This document shows, piece after piece, positions 1 through 5,348 of a stretch of DNA of 5,348 bases. A program made the translations under genes and the position numbers. The notes below the pieces were generated by a model, which was given only the letters and a program-made list of their open reading frames with translations, made no database searches and was not told the DNA's origin. This stretch comes from Planctomycetota bacterium. Lineage in GTDB: Bacteria > Planctomycetota > Planctomycetia > Isosphaerales > Isosphaeraceae. The DNA lies in contig JAJYDH010000436.1 of the NCBI GenBank assembly GCA_021777685.1, positions 1 through 5,348 of the forward strand, in the 5' to 3' direction. Position 1 is the stretch's first letter, and every line of letters starts with the position of its first letter.

Positions 1-124
1 TACCGGACCCGTAACCCTCCTCGCCCAGCAGCGCCGCCAGGGCCACGGCACCGAAGCCGTTGGCACATCGGGCGAGCATGTCGCGCCGGCTGATCGGCGG
101 GGCGATGAAGCGTCGGCAGTGCAT
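1..124 (-). CDS. DUF1501 family protein, N-terminal fragment with Tat signal (partial)
   Basis: Only the first 41 codons are present; the gene runs off the left edge. The ATG is at 124-122. The N-terminus carries a twin-arginine motif SRRDML (residues 12-17), then a short hydrophobic stretch (GFGAVALAALLG, about residues 23-34). This matches the Tat signal typical of planctomycete DUF1501 proteins, which belong to the alkaline phosphatase/sulfatase-like superfamily and have no settled biochemical role. The context supports the call: DUF1501 genes commonly follow DUF1553/PSCyt genes on the same strand, and here it starts 111 bp after the DUF1553 stop. No strong Shine-Dalgarno precedes the ATG, although CTGGAAC lies close upstream. 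A second in-frame ATG at residue 16 would destroy the twin-arginine motif, so I prefer the first. The export signal is seen directly. The family assignment rests on a short N-terminus plus gene order, and the catalytic part is outside the window. Confidence 0.72.
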   Translation of the reverse strand, partial: MHCRRFIAPPISRRDMLARCANGFGAVALAALLGEEGYGSG

Positions 125-146
125 GGCTGGTTCCAGATGAGATCAA

Positions 147-225
147 GTAGGGTGGGTCGAGCCTCGGGCGAGCCCCACCACCCGAATAAGAAGGTGGGGC
201 TCGCCCGAGGCTCGACCCACCCTAC
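147..225. repeat. Perfect 33-bp inverted repeat, REP-like doublet with GTAG ends
   Basis: The arms at 147-179 and 193-225 are exact reverse complements over 33 bases, separated by a 13-base spacer (180-192). Each arm starts at its outer end with the tetranucleotide GTAG, then a 29-base imperfect palindrome beginning GGTGGG and ending CCCACC. Two inverted units, each a GTAG followed by a hairpin, is the layout of REP doublets (BIMEs) mobilised by RAYT/TnpA_REP transposases. It lies between the DUF1553 stop (236) and the DUF1501 start (124), so it would be transcribed within the operon mRNA and could form one long hairpin. No T-run follows on either strand, so it is not a standard intrinsic terminator. 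The inverted repeat is certain. The REP identity is inference, because no second copy is visible here. Confidence 0.9.
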
Positions 226-235
226 AAGAATTGGT

Positions 236-3148
236 TCATGGGATCGCGACGAATTCCTTGACGTTGAACAGCACATGGGCCAGATCCGCCCACGCCCGAA
301 GGTCGTCGGGCTTGCCGTAGGCTTGGGACTGCTCTTCGAGGAACGCCAGCGCGGCGGACCGCTCGTCGTCCGAGGGCGATCGGCCGAAGGCTTCGCGGTA
401 CATCGTATCGACCGACTCCATCGCACCGATCTTCGGGTCCTTCCGGATTCGGCCCGCCCAGAATTTGGCCTGGCCGATCAGGAACGGGTCGTTCATCAGG
501 GTGAGGGCCTGGGCGGGGACGTTGGAGACGTTCCGGCGGCCCATCGACGAGGCGGGCGTGGGGTAGTCGAAGGCCAGGAGCATCGGCGTGAGGAAGTTCC
601 GGCGGACGTTGAGGTAGAGGCTCCGCCGGCCGTCGCCGTCGAGCGGGCCGGAGTGGCCGGGGCGCCCTCGGCCTTCCATGAACGAGGTCAGGTGCGGCGG
701 GACGCTCGGGCCGAACAGGGTGTTATCAAGCCGCCCGGAGACGGTGAGAATGGCGTCGCGGATCGCCTCGGCTTCGAGCCGGCGGACGTCCCGGCGGTGC
801 CAGAGTTCGTTCGAGGGGTCGAGCCGGTCGGACTCGGGGGCGAGCTGGCTCGACATCCGGTAGGCTTTCGACGTCACGATCAGGCGGTGCATCGCCTTGA
901 TCGACCACCCGGAAGCGACGAACCGGCTCGCCAGGTAGTCGAGCAATTCGGGGTGGGTCGGCTCGCGGCCCATCGCGCCGAAGTCGTCCACGCTGGGGAC
1001 GATCCCCCGGCCGAAGTGGTGGTGCCAGAGGCGGTTGACCAGCACCCTCGCGGTGAGCGGATTGGCCGGGTCGGCCATCTTCCTCGCCAGTTCGAGCCGG
1101 CCGCTCCCCTCCGACGTCCAGGCCGGCGAGTCGCCCGCGAGGACTTCGAGGAACCGGCGAGGGGCGACCTCGCCGAGGTTCTTGGTGCTCCCTCGGATGT
1201 GGACCTTGACATCGAGCCCAGTGCCATCCGTCAGAGCCTGGCCAAGGGTCGGCTCGGGCAGGGTGGCCTCGACCTCTCGGTAGCGTGCGAGGAGCGGCTG
1301 CAACTCATCGAGCCGTCCCCCCGGGCCGATCGTTGGCGGCGTCGGGCGGCTCGGGACGGGCGGGGGCGGGCCGTCGGAGAACCGGATTTCGTCGACCGCG
1401 ATGAAGCCCCGGCCGTCGCGGATGAAGCTCTGGCCGCCGGTGAAGTCGACCGTCGCGCCGTCGTCGATCTCGATGTAGGCCGGGTGGCCGACCCACTGGG
1501 CGGCATCCATCGAGACCCAGCGGAAGGCGTCGCCGTGGTCGACGTTGTGGACGAGATCGCCGTAGATCGGCGAGCGGATCTTCTCGAAGCCGTCGACGAC
1601 CAGGTTGATCCGACCGCCCCTGCCGGCGGCGAGGATGTGGACGTAGGGCTTCGTCAGGGTGAAGTTTTTCGACCGGAGGACGCCCCGGAGCCGGTCCGAG
1701 ATCGCCCCGCTGTGCGCGACGCCGGGCGGTAGCGGTTCGACCCGATCCCCCCGGACCTTCCAGGCGTTCGGCCGGGTCGGGCCCTTGCCGAAGGCGTCGC
1801 CGTTGACGAACCACTCGCCGAAGGTCTTGCCGGAGAAGTCCTCGAAGACCACGTCGGGAGACTCCGCCGGCCCGGGTCGGTCGGCCGCGACCGGCCCCGG
1901 CGCCTTCGCGGCGATCTGCTCGCGGATCGACTCCAGCTCGGCGATCCTGGGGGCGAATCGATCGGCCGGGTCGAGGAAGGCCAGGCTGTGCCGGGAGCTG
2001 GCGAGGAAGCCGGCGAGCGCGTAATAGTCCTTCGTCGTGATCGCGTCGAACTTGTGGTCGTGGCAGCGGGCGCAGGCGATCGTCAGGCCGAGGAACGCCT
2101 TGCCCAGGACGTCGATCTGGTTGTCGACCTTCGACGCGCCGTCTTCCTTGAGGTCGACCGGCGAGTGGACCCCCTCGTGGAGCCGGAAGAAGCCGGTGCC
2201 AAGGACCGACTCGTTCGTGCCGGTGTCCGGGTCGCGCCGGGGGTCGGGCAGGAGGTCGCCCGCGACGTGCTCGACGACAAGCCGGTTGTACGGGACGTCG
2301 GCGTTCAAGGCCCGGATGACGTAGTCGCGATAGCGGTAGGCGAGCGGGATGTCGTAGTCGAACTCGTGCCCCGAGGTCTCCGCGAACCGGACCAGGTCGA
2401 GCCAGTGCCTGGCCCACCGCTCGCCGTAATGGGGCGAGGCGAGCAGCCTCTCGACCAGCTTCTCGTAGGCGTCGGGCGCCGGGTCATTGACGAAAGCGTC
2501 CACCTCGGGGGGCCTCGGAGGCAGGCCGGTGAGGTCGAATGTCAGGCGGCGGATCAGGGTGGCTCGGTCGGCCTCGCCCGCGGGCTTGAGCCCCTTCGCC
2601 TCCAGCTTCGCGAGCAAGAAGCGGTCGACCGCGTTGATCGGCCAGGCTCGATCCTTGACCTCGGGCGGCGTCGGGTCTTTGACGGGTTGGAGGCTCCAGT
2701 GCCCGGCGCGTTCGCGGAGGTTGAACGGCCTGACCGTGCCCGAGCCCGAGGACGATTCCCGGCCGATCGGCCAGGTTGCACCCTGCTCGACCCAGCGGGT
2801 GAGGGTGGCGATCTCCTCGGCGGGGAGCTTCGACTTGGGGGGCATCTGGAGGGCGTCGCCGTAGTTGATCGCCTCGACCAGCAGGCTCTCGTCCGGCTTG
2901 CCGGGGACGATCGCGGGGCCGGTGTCGCCGCCGGCGAGCGCCTGGGTCTTCGAGTCGAGCCTGAGTCCCCCCTTGGACTTGCCGCCTCCGTGACAGGTCT
3001 GGCAGCGGTTGACCAGCAGCGGGCGGACCTTCGCCTCGAAGAACTCGACCGCCGCCGGGTCGTCGCCCGCCCTCGCTGATGGGCCCCCGGCCGGCGGGAG
3101 GATCAGCGTCGCCAGGGTCAACCAGACGAAGCCACGGGTCCGCGTCAT
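236..3148 (-). CDS. DUF1553/DUF1549 (PSD1, PSCyt2) protein with N-terminal planctomycete cytochrome domain (PSCyt1)
   Basis: A secreted multidomain protein of 970 residues. It begins with a Sec-type signal peptide (TRTR, hydrophobic core FVWLTLATLIL, likely cleavage after ARA at residue 27). The PSCyt1 domain follows, with a CQTCH c-type heme motif at residues 49-53 and the typical GGGKSKGGLRLD and MPP segments. PSCyt2/DUF1549 spans about 169-380, including RRLTFDLTGLPP, YGERWARHWLDLVR and a second heme-type motif CARCH at 359-363. A β-rich insert (about 433-592, starting FEDFSG and ending VDEIRFSDG) resembles sugar-binding-like sandwich modules. PSD1/DUF1553 (about 686-966) has NRLWHHHFGRGIV, PTHPELLDYLA and NVPAQALTLMNDPF. 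The ATG at 3148 is chosen because it begins the signal peptide and has GGAG 7 bases upstream; an upstream in-frame start at 3358 would add 70 atypical residues. It is the first gene of an operon with the DUF1501 gene. The family is amplified in planctomycetes and its biochemical function is unknown; periplasmic electron transfer is possible but unproven. Confidence 0.93.
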   Translation of the reverse strand: MTRTRGFVWLTLATLILPPAGGPSARAGDDPAAVEFFEAKVRPLLVNRCQTCHGGGKSKGGLRLDSKTQALAGGDTGPAIVPGKPDESLLVEAINYGDALQMPPKSKLPAEEIATLTRWVEQGATWPIGRESSSGSGTVRPFNLRERAGHWSLQPVKDPTPPEVKDRAWPINAVDRFLLAKLEAKGLKPAGEADRATLIRRLTFDLTGLPPRPPEVDAFVNDPAPDAYEKLVERLLASPHYGERWARHWLDLVRFAETSGHEFDYDIPLAYRYRDYVIRALNADVPYNRLVVEHVAGDLLPDPRRDPDTGTNESVLGTGFFRLHEGVHSPVDLKEDGASKVDNQIDVLGKAFLGLTIACARCHDHKFDAITTKDYYALAGFLASSRHSLAFLDPADRFAPRIAELESIREQIAAKAPGPVAADRPGPAESPDVVFEDFSGKTFGEWFVNGDAFGKGPTRPNAWKVRGDRVEPLPPGVAHSGAISDRLRGVLRSKNFTLTKPYVHILAAGRGGRINLVVDGFEKIRSPIYGDLVHNVDHGDAFRWVSMDAAQWVGHPAYIEIDDGATVDFTGGQSFIRDGRGFIAVDEIRFSDGPPPPVPSRPTPPTIGPGGRLDELQPLLARYREVEATLPEPTLGQALTDGTGLDVKVHIRGSTKNLGEVAPRRFLEVLAGDSPAWTSEGSGRLELARKMADPANPLTARVLVNRLWHHHFGRGIVPSVDDFGAMGREPTHPELLDYLASRFVASGWSIKAMHRLIVTSKAYRMSSQLAPESDRLDPSNELWHRRDVRRLEAEAIRDAILTVSGRLDNTLFGPSVPPHLTSFMEGRGRPGHSGPLDGDGRRSLYLNVRRNFLTPMLLAFDYPTPASSMGRRNVSNVPAQALTLMNDPFLIGQAKFWAGRIRKDPKIGAMESVDTMYREAFGRSPSDDERSAALAFLEEQSQAYGKPDDLRAWADLAHVLFNVKEFVAIP

Positions 3149-3155
3149 CGTTCGT

Positions 3156-3159
3156 CTCC
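3156..3159 (-). promoter_or_regulatory. Shine-Dalgarno (GGAG) of the DUF1553 gene
   Basis: GGAG on the minus strand lies 7 bases before the ATG at 3148. It decides the start over the in-frame upstream ATG at 3358 and agrees with the signal peptide beginning at 3148. Confidence 0.6.
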
Positions 3160-3202
3160 GTCCACGCACACGACCGAGCCGGGCGCACGATCCATGACTG
3201 AT

Positions 3203-3231
3203 AGGATAACCAGATCCGATCCAATTGACAT
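3203..3231 (-). promoter_or_regulatory. Possible promoter of the DUF1553-DUF1501 operon
   Basis: Within the AT-richest patch of the divergent intergenic region, the minus strand reads ATGTCA (3231-3226), 17 bases, then TATCCT (3208-3203). Each hexamer matches 4 of 6 bases of the σ70 consensus. This would put transcription start near 3196, giving a leader of roughly 50 nt. The match is weak and planctomycete promoters are poorly characterised, so this is a suggestion based on position and composition. Confidence 0.25.
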
Positions 3232-3303
3232 CGGTTTTTCGGAACGGACTCGCCCACGACGGCCAAGCCGGGCTTGACGAACCGGGGCCGGGCGATAGGC
3301 TTT

Positions 3304-3397
3304 GCGGGCGATCGACCCGCCTCGGAGGCGCGAAGGGCCGGGCAAACGCGCCCGGCAACCGGCCCGAGTCGGGCGATCGGCGGTCAGGGAGGACCGC
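3304..3397 (+). promoter_or_regulatory. Hairpin-rich leader upstream of hldE
   Basis: Several perfect short stems lie in series just before the hldE start. They are CGCCT/AGGCG (3318-3322 / 3326-3330), GCCGGGC/GCCCGGC with a 6-base loop (3337-3343 / 3350-3356), GCCCG/CGGGC (3362-3366 / 3370-3374) and GCGGTC/GACCGC (3380-3385 / 3392-3397). A competing stem GCGGG/CCCGC spans 3304-3320. The last stem holds most of the Shine-Dalgarno in its loop. If transcription starts upstream of this stretch, it would be a structured 5' UTR. Short GC stems arise easily in such GC-rich DNA, so only the 7-bp stem and the one framing the ribosome binding site stand out. No known riboswitch class was recognised. 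Confidence 0.3.
3386..3393 (+). promoter_or_regulatory. Shine-Dalgarno of hldE (AGGGAGGA)
   Basis: A strong purine-rich ribosome binding site whose GGAGG core (3388-3392) ends 10 bases before the ATG at 3403. It fixes the start there rather than at the in-frame TTG at 3274, which would add 43 residues with no family similarity. It overlaps the loop and 3' side of a 6-bp hairpin (3380-3397). Confidence 0.75.
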
Positions 3398-3402
3398 GAC
3401 GC

Positions 3403-4962
3403 ATGGCCTTCGACCTGATTCGGCGCGTCCAGTCGCTCGGCACCCCGCGGATGCTCGTCGTCGGCGACCTGATCCTCGACCGCTACATCTGGGGCGACGC
3501 GGAGCGGATCAGCCAGGAGGCCCCCGTCCCCCTGCTCCGCGCCGACACCCGCGAGCACCGGCTCGGCGGGGCGTCGAGCGTCGCGACCATGCTCGCCGCC
3601 CTCGGGGCGAAGGTCCGGCTCGTCGGCGGCGTGGGCCGCGACCCGGAGGCCGGCCACGTCCGGATGCTCCTGGACGACCTGGCCATCGACCACCGCGACG
3701 TCGTCGCCCTCCCCGACCGGCCGACCACGCTCAAGGAGCGCTACATCGGCCGGGCCCAGGACCGCCACCCCCAGCAGATGATCCGGGTCGACTACGAGAC
3801 CCGCGACCCGATCCCCTCGGAGATCGAGGCCGAGCTGATCCGCCGCCTGCCCGGGGCCGTCGCCGGGTCCGACCTCGTCCTGATCTCCGACTACGACAAG
3901 GGGGTCTGCACCCCGACGCTCCTCCGCGCCCTGATCCGGACCTGTCGAGAGCAGGGCGTCCGCGTGGTCGCCGACCCGATCCGCTCGAAGGATTATTCGC
4001 GGTACGAGGGCGTCCACTGCATGACACCCAACCGGCTGGAAGCCGGGCTGGCGAGCGGGACGCTCATTCGGACGCCCGAGGAGGCTCTGGAAGTCGGAGG
4101 GACGCTGGTCCGCGATTTGAAGATGGACGCGATCCTGGTCACGCTCGACCGCGACGGGATGGCCCTGGTCCGCGCCGACGGCCGGTCCGAGCTGGTGCCG
4201 ACCCGGCCGAGGCAGGTGTACGACATCACCGGAGCCGGGGACATGGTCCTCTCGATCGTCGGACTCTGCCTGGCCGGCGGGGCGGATTACGACGAGGCCG
4301 CCGCGCTGGGGAACGTCGCGGGGGGGCTGGAGGTCGAGAAGATCGGCGTGGCGCTGCTCTCCCGCCAGGAGATCCTCCGCGACCTGATCGAGCACCGGGG
4401 CTCCGAGACCGGCAAGCGGCTCGAAGGGGAGGCCCTGCTCGCCGAGGTCGGCCGCCGCCGGGACGCCGGGCAGAAGATCGTCTTCACCAACGGCTGCTTC
4501 GACATCCTCCACGTCGGCCACGCCCGGCTGCTCCGCCAGGCCGCCGAGCACGGCGACGTCCTCGTCGTCGGCCTCAACTCCGACGACAGCGTCCGACGCC
4601 TCAAGGGGCCGACCCGCCCCTTGAACTCCGAGGCCGCCCGCGCCGAGCTGCTCGCCGCGCTGGAAAGCGTGGACATCGTCACGGTCTTCGACGACGACAC
4701 GCCGCTCGCGCTGATCGAGGCGATCCGCCCGGACGTCCTGGTCAAGGGGGGCGACTACTCGCCCGAGGAGGTCGTCGGCCGGGCCGAGGTCGAGGCGGGC
4801 GGAGGCAAACTCGTCCTGATCCCGCTGGTCGAAGGCCACTCGACGACGAACCTCGTCCGCCGCGCCGCCGAGCGGACGGTCACCCTCCACGCCGGAGAGC
4901 CGGCCGTGCCGGCGCCCAAGGCGGTCGGGGCGATCGAGCGGGGGGTTGTCGAGTCGCCATGA
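3403..4962 (+). CDS. hldE: Bifunctional D-glycero-β-D-manno-heptose-7-phosphate kinase / heptose-1-phosphate adenylyltransferase HldE
   Basis: A cytoplasmic enzyme catalysing two steps of ADP-heptose synthesis for the LPS inner core. It phosphorylates heptose 7-phosphate at C1 (EC 2.7.1.167) and, after GmhB removes the 7-phosphate, adenylylates heptose 1-phosphate (EC 2.7.7.70). The 519-residue product aligns along its length with E. coli HldE as I remember it (477 residues). The N-terminal PfkB/ribokinase-type domain (about 17-335) has VVGDLILDRY, RISQEAPVP, LGGASSVA, ISDYDKG and the anion-hole motif DITGAGD at 274-280, with D280 the expected catalytic base. The C-terminal cytidylyltransferase-like domain (about 355-490) has FTNGCFDILHVGH with the HxGH motif at 370-373, RRLKGPTRPLN (398-408), LVKGGDY (446-452) and STTN (480-483). 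Residue 281 is Met where the E. coli motif has Thr. About 30 extra C-terminal residues look unstructured. The start is set by a strong Shine-Dalgarno. It stands alone on this strand, divergent from the DUF1553 operon; gmhA, gmhB and hldD are not in the window. Confidence 0.95.
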   Translation: MAFDLIRRVQSLGTPRMLVVGDLILDRYIWGDAERISQEAPVPLLRADTREHRLGGASSVATMLAALGAKVRLVGGVGRDPEAGHVRMLLDDLAIDHRDVVALPDRPTTLKERYIGRAQDRHPQQMIRVDYETRDPIPSEIEAELIRRLPGAVAGSDLVLISDYDKGVCTPTLLRALIRTCREQGVRVVADPIRSKDYSRYEGVHCMTPNRLEAGLASGTLIRTPEEALEVGGTLVRDLKMDAILVTLDRDGMALVRADGRSELVPTRPRQVYDITGAGDMVLSIVGLCLAGGADYDEAAALGNVAGGLEVEKIGVALLSRQEILRDLIEHRGSETGKRLEGEALLAEVGRRRDAGQKIVFTNGCFDILHVGHARLLRQAAEHGDVLVVGLNSDDSVRRLKGPTRPLNSEAARAELLAALESVDIVTVFDDDTPLALIEAIRPDVLVKGGDYSPEEVVGRAEVEAGGGKLVLIPLVEGHSTTNLVRRAAERTVTLHAGEPAVPAPKAVGAIERGVVESP

Positions 4963-4978
4963 ACCCGTGACCGTGAGG

Positions 4979-5348
4979 TCAGGGCTGGGCTGAGATGGCA
5001 TGGCCGCCCGATTCCGAGGCCATCAACTCCCCGATCGCGTCCGGCCGCATCGGCGCGCCGATCGTGCCGCGGAACAGATTGACGAACACGAAATCGCTGT
5101 CGGCGGCATCGGCGACGCCCATGCGCTCGAACTCGTAGGTGTCAAATGCTTGCACGACAAGGAAATCCAACGGTACGACTCGCTGTCGGCGGGACTTGGC
5201 CCACGCCCCGTTCGGGTTGTCGTCGCGGCGCACCACATGCAGATGCGCCCGCTCGACCTCGCAGCCTAGGCGGCGCGAGTCCACCAGCAGATGCATATCG
5301 CTGCGCCGCAGCCCGCACAACTCCCCGCGCCGCAGCCCGGCCCGCGCC
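4979..5348 (-). pseudogene. Tyrosine recombinase/integrase fragment, C-terminally truncated
   Basis: The reading frame enters from the right edge and gives 122 residues before a TGA at 4981-4979. It starts ARAGLRRGEL, the conserved block around the first catalytic Arg of tyrosine recombinases. The β-hairpin region follows with GAWAKSRRQRVVPLDF, whose Lys is a candidate for the catalytic Lys, and then FVFVNLFRG and PMRPDAIGEL. An intact enzyme would continue with the helix carrying HxxR, then the second His/Trp and the nucleophilic Tyr, about 80-100 residues. Here similarity ends near 5010 and a short unrelated tail (SESGGHAISAQP) precedes the stop. I found none of the missing motifs in the other minus-strand frames between there and the hldE end. 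As it stands it cannot be a complete recombinase, so I call it a remnant. The N-terminal part lies outside the window. The style resembles actinobacterial integrases from memory, which would suggest transfer, but this is not tested. Confidence 0.68.

Noticed and set aside
147..225. The inverted repeat as an intrinsic terminator or CRISPR repeat
   Set aside because: No T-run follows on either strand, it lies within an apparent operon, and there is one inverted pair rather than an array of direct repeats with spacers.
119..1732. Long plus-strand open frame (537 codons) antisense to the DUF1553 gene
   Set aside because: It has no recognisable motifs, runs through the inverted repeat, and is antisense to a well-supported gene. 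GC-rich sequences have few stops in this frame.
3225..3230. Perfect TTGACA on the plus strand as a -35 box for hldE
   Set aside because: No acceptable -10 hexamer lies 16-18 bases downstream (about 3247-3254 is GC-rich), so one hexamer alone is not enough.
3216..3239. Terminator-like CCGAT/ATCGG stem followed by TTTTT on the plus strand
   Set aside because: The stem is only 5 bp with a 9-base loop, and no plus-strand gene ends upstream of it. Probably chance in the AT-richer patch.
3149..3358. 70-residue N-terminal extension of the DUF1553 protein from an ATG at 3358
   Set aside because: It would bury the signal peptide inside the protein, lacks family similarity, and crosses the intergenic promoter-like patch. 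The ATG at 3148 has a Shine-Dalgarno and begins the signal sequence.
3274..3402. Upstream TTG start for hldE adding 43 residues
   Set aside because: The added residues have no counterpart in HldE as I know it, and the ATG at 3403 has a strong ribosome binding site.
3225..4970. Second plus-strand frame (581 codons) overlapping hldE
   Set aside because: The product is an Arg/Pro/Gly-rich string without domains, in a shifted frame over a clear HldE sequence.
3145..5001. Long minus-strand open frame (about 618 codons) antisense to hldE
   Set aside because: Its translation is low-complexity Asp/Arg/Gly/Val/Ala-rich with no recognisable domain, and it mirrors the codon pattern of hldE. It is a shadow frame of GC-rich coding DNA.
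5041..5220. GC content as evidence that the integrase fragment is foreign
   Set aside because: I count 65 A/T in these 180 bases (about 64% GC), lower than two sampled hldE stretches (3541-3600, 80%; 4561-4620, 73%). A sampled stretch of the DUF1553 gene (2941-3000) is about 65%, so composition alone does not separate it.

Overview
The window looks like chromosomal DNA of a planctomycete, probably of the GC-rich Isosphaeraceae/Gemmataceae type. The main reason is a DUF1553-family 'planctomycete cytochrome' protein (PSCyt1-PSCyt2-PSD1 domains, two CxxCH motifs) followed on the same strand by the start of a Tat-exported DUF1501 protein. This pair is amplified in planctomycete genomes. The high GC content and a Gram-negative heptose gene fit. 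The genus assignment is inference.

Layout, left to right. Positions 1-124 (minus) hold the first 41 codons of the DUF1501 gene, cut by the window edge. Positions 125-235 are the gap between the two genes of this minus-strand operon. It contains a perfect 33-bp inverted repeat (147-179 / 193-225) whose arms each begin with GTAG and are themselves imperfect palindromes, as in a REP doublet. Positions 236-3148 (minus) are the 970-residue DUF1553 gene. Positions 3149-3402 are a divergent intergenic region with an AT-richer promoter-like patch near 3200-3240 and a hairpin-rich leader before the next gene. Positions 3403-4962 (plus) encode HldE, the bifunctional heptose-7-phosphate kinase / heptose-1-phosphate adenylyltransferase that makes ADP-heptose for LPS. 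Positions 4979-5348 (minus) are a tyrosine recombinase fragment that begins beyond the right edge and stops before its second catalytic half, so it is probably a decayed integrase.

How the genes relate. The DUF1553/DUF1501 pair is an export-targeted two-gene unit of unknown biochemical role, with Sec-type and Tat-type signals respectively. hldE is transcribed away from it and acts in the cytoplasm on envelope precursors; nothing ties the two units functionally beyond sharing an intergenic region. The integrase remnant ends 16 bp past hldE and marks a possible old integration or deletion boundary. I saw no CRISPR array, tRNA, rRNA, complete transposon or defence system. The features most worth a second look are the REP-like doublet inside the operon, the truncated recombinase, and the structured hldE leader.
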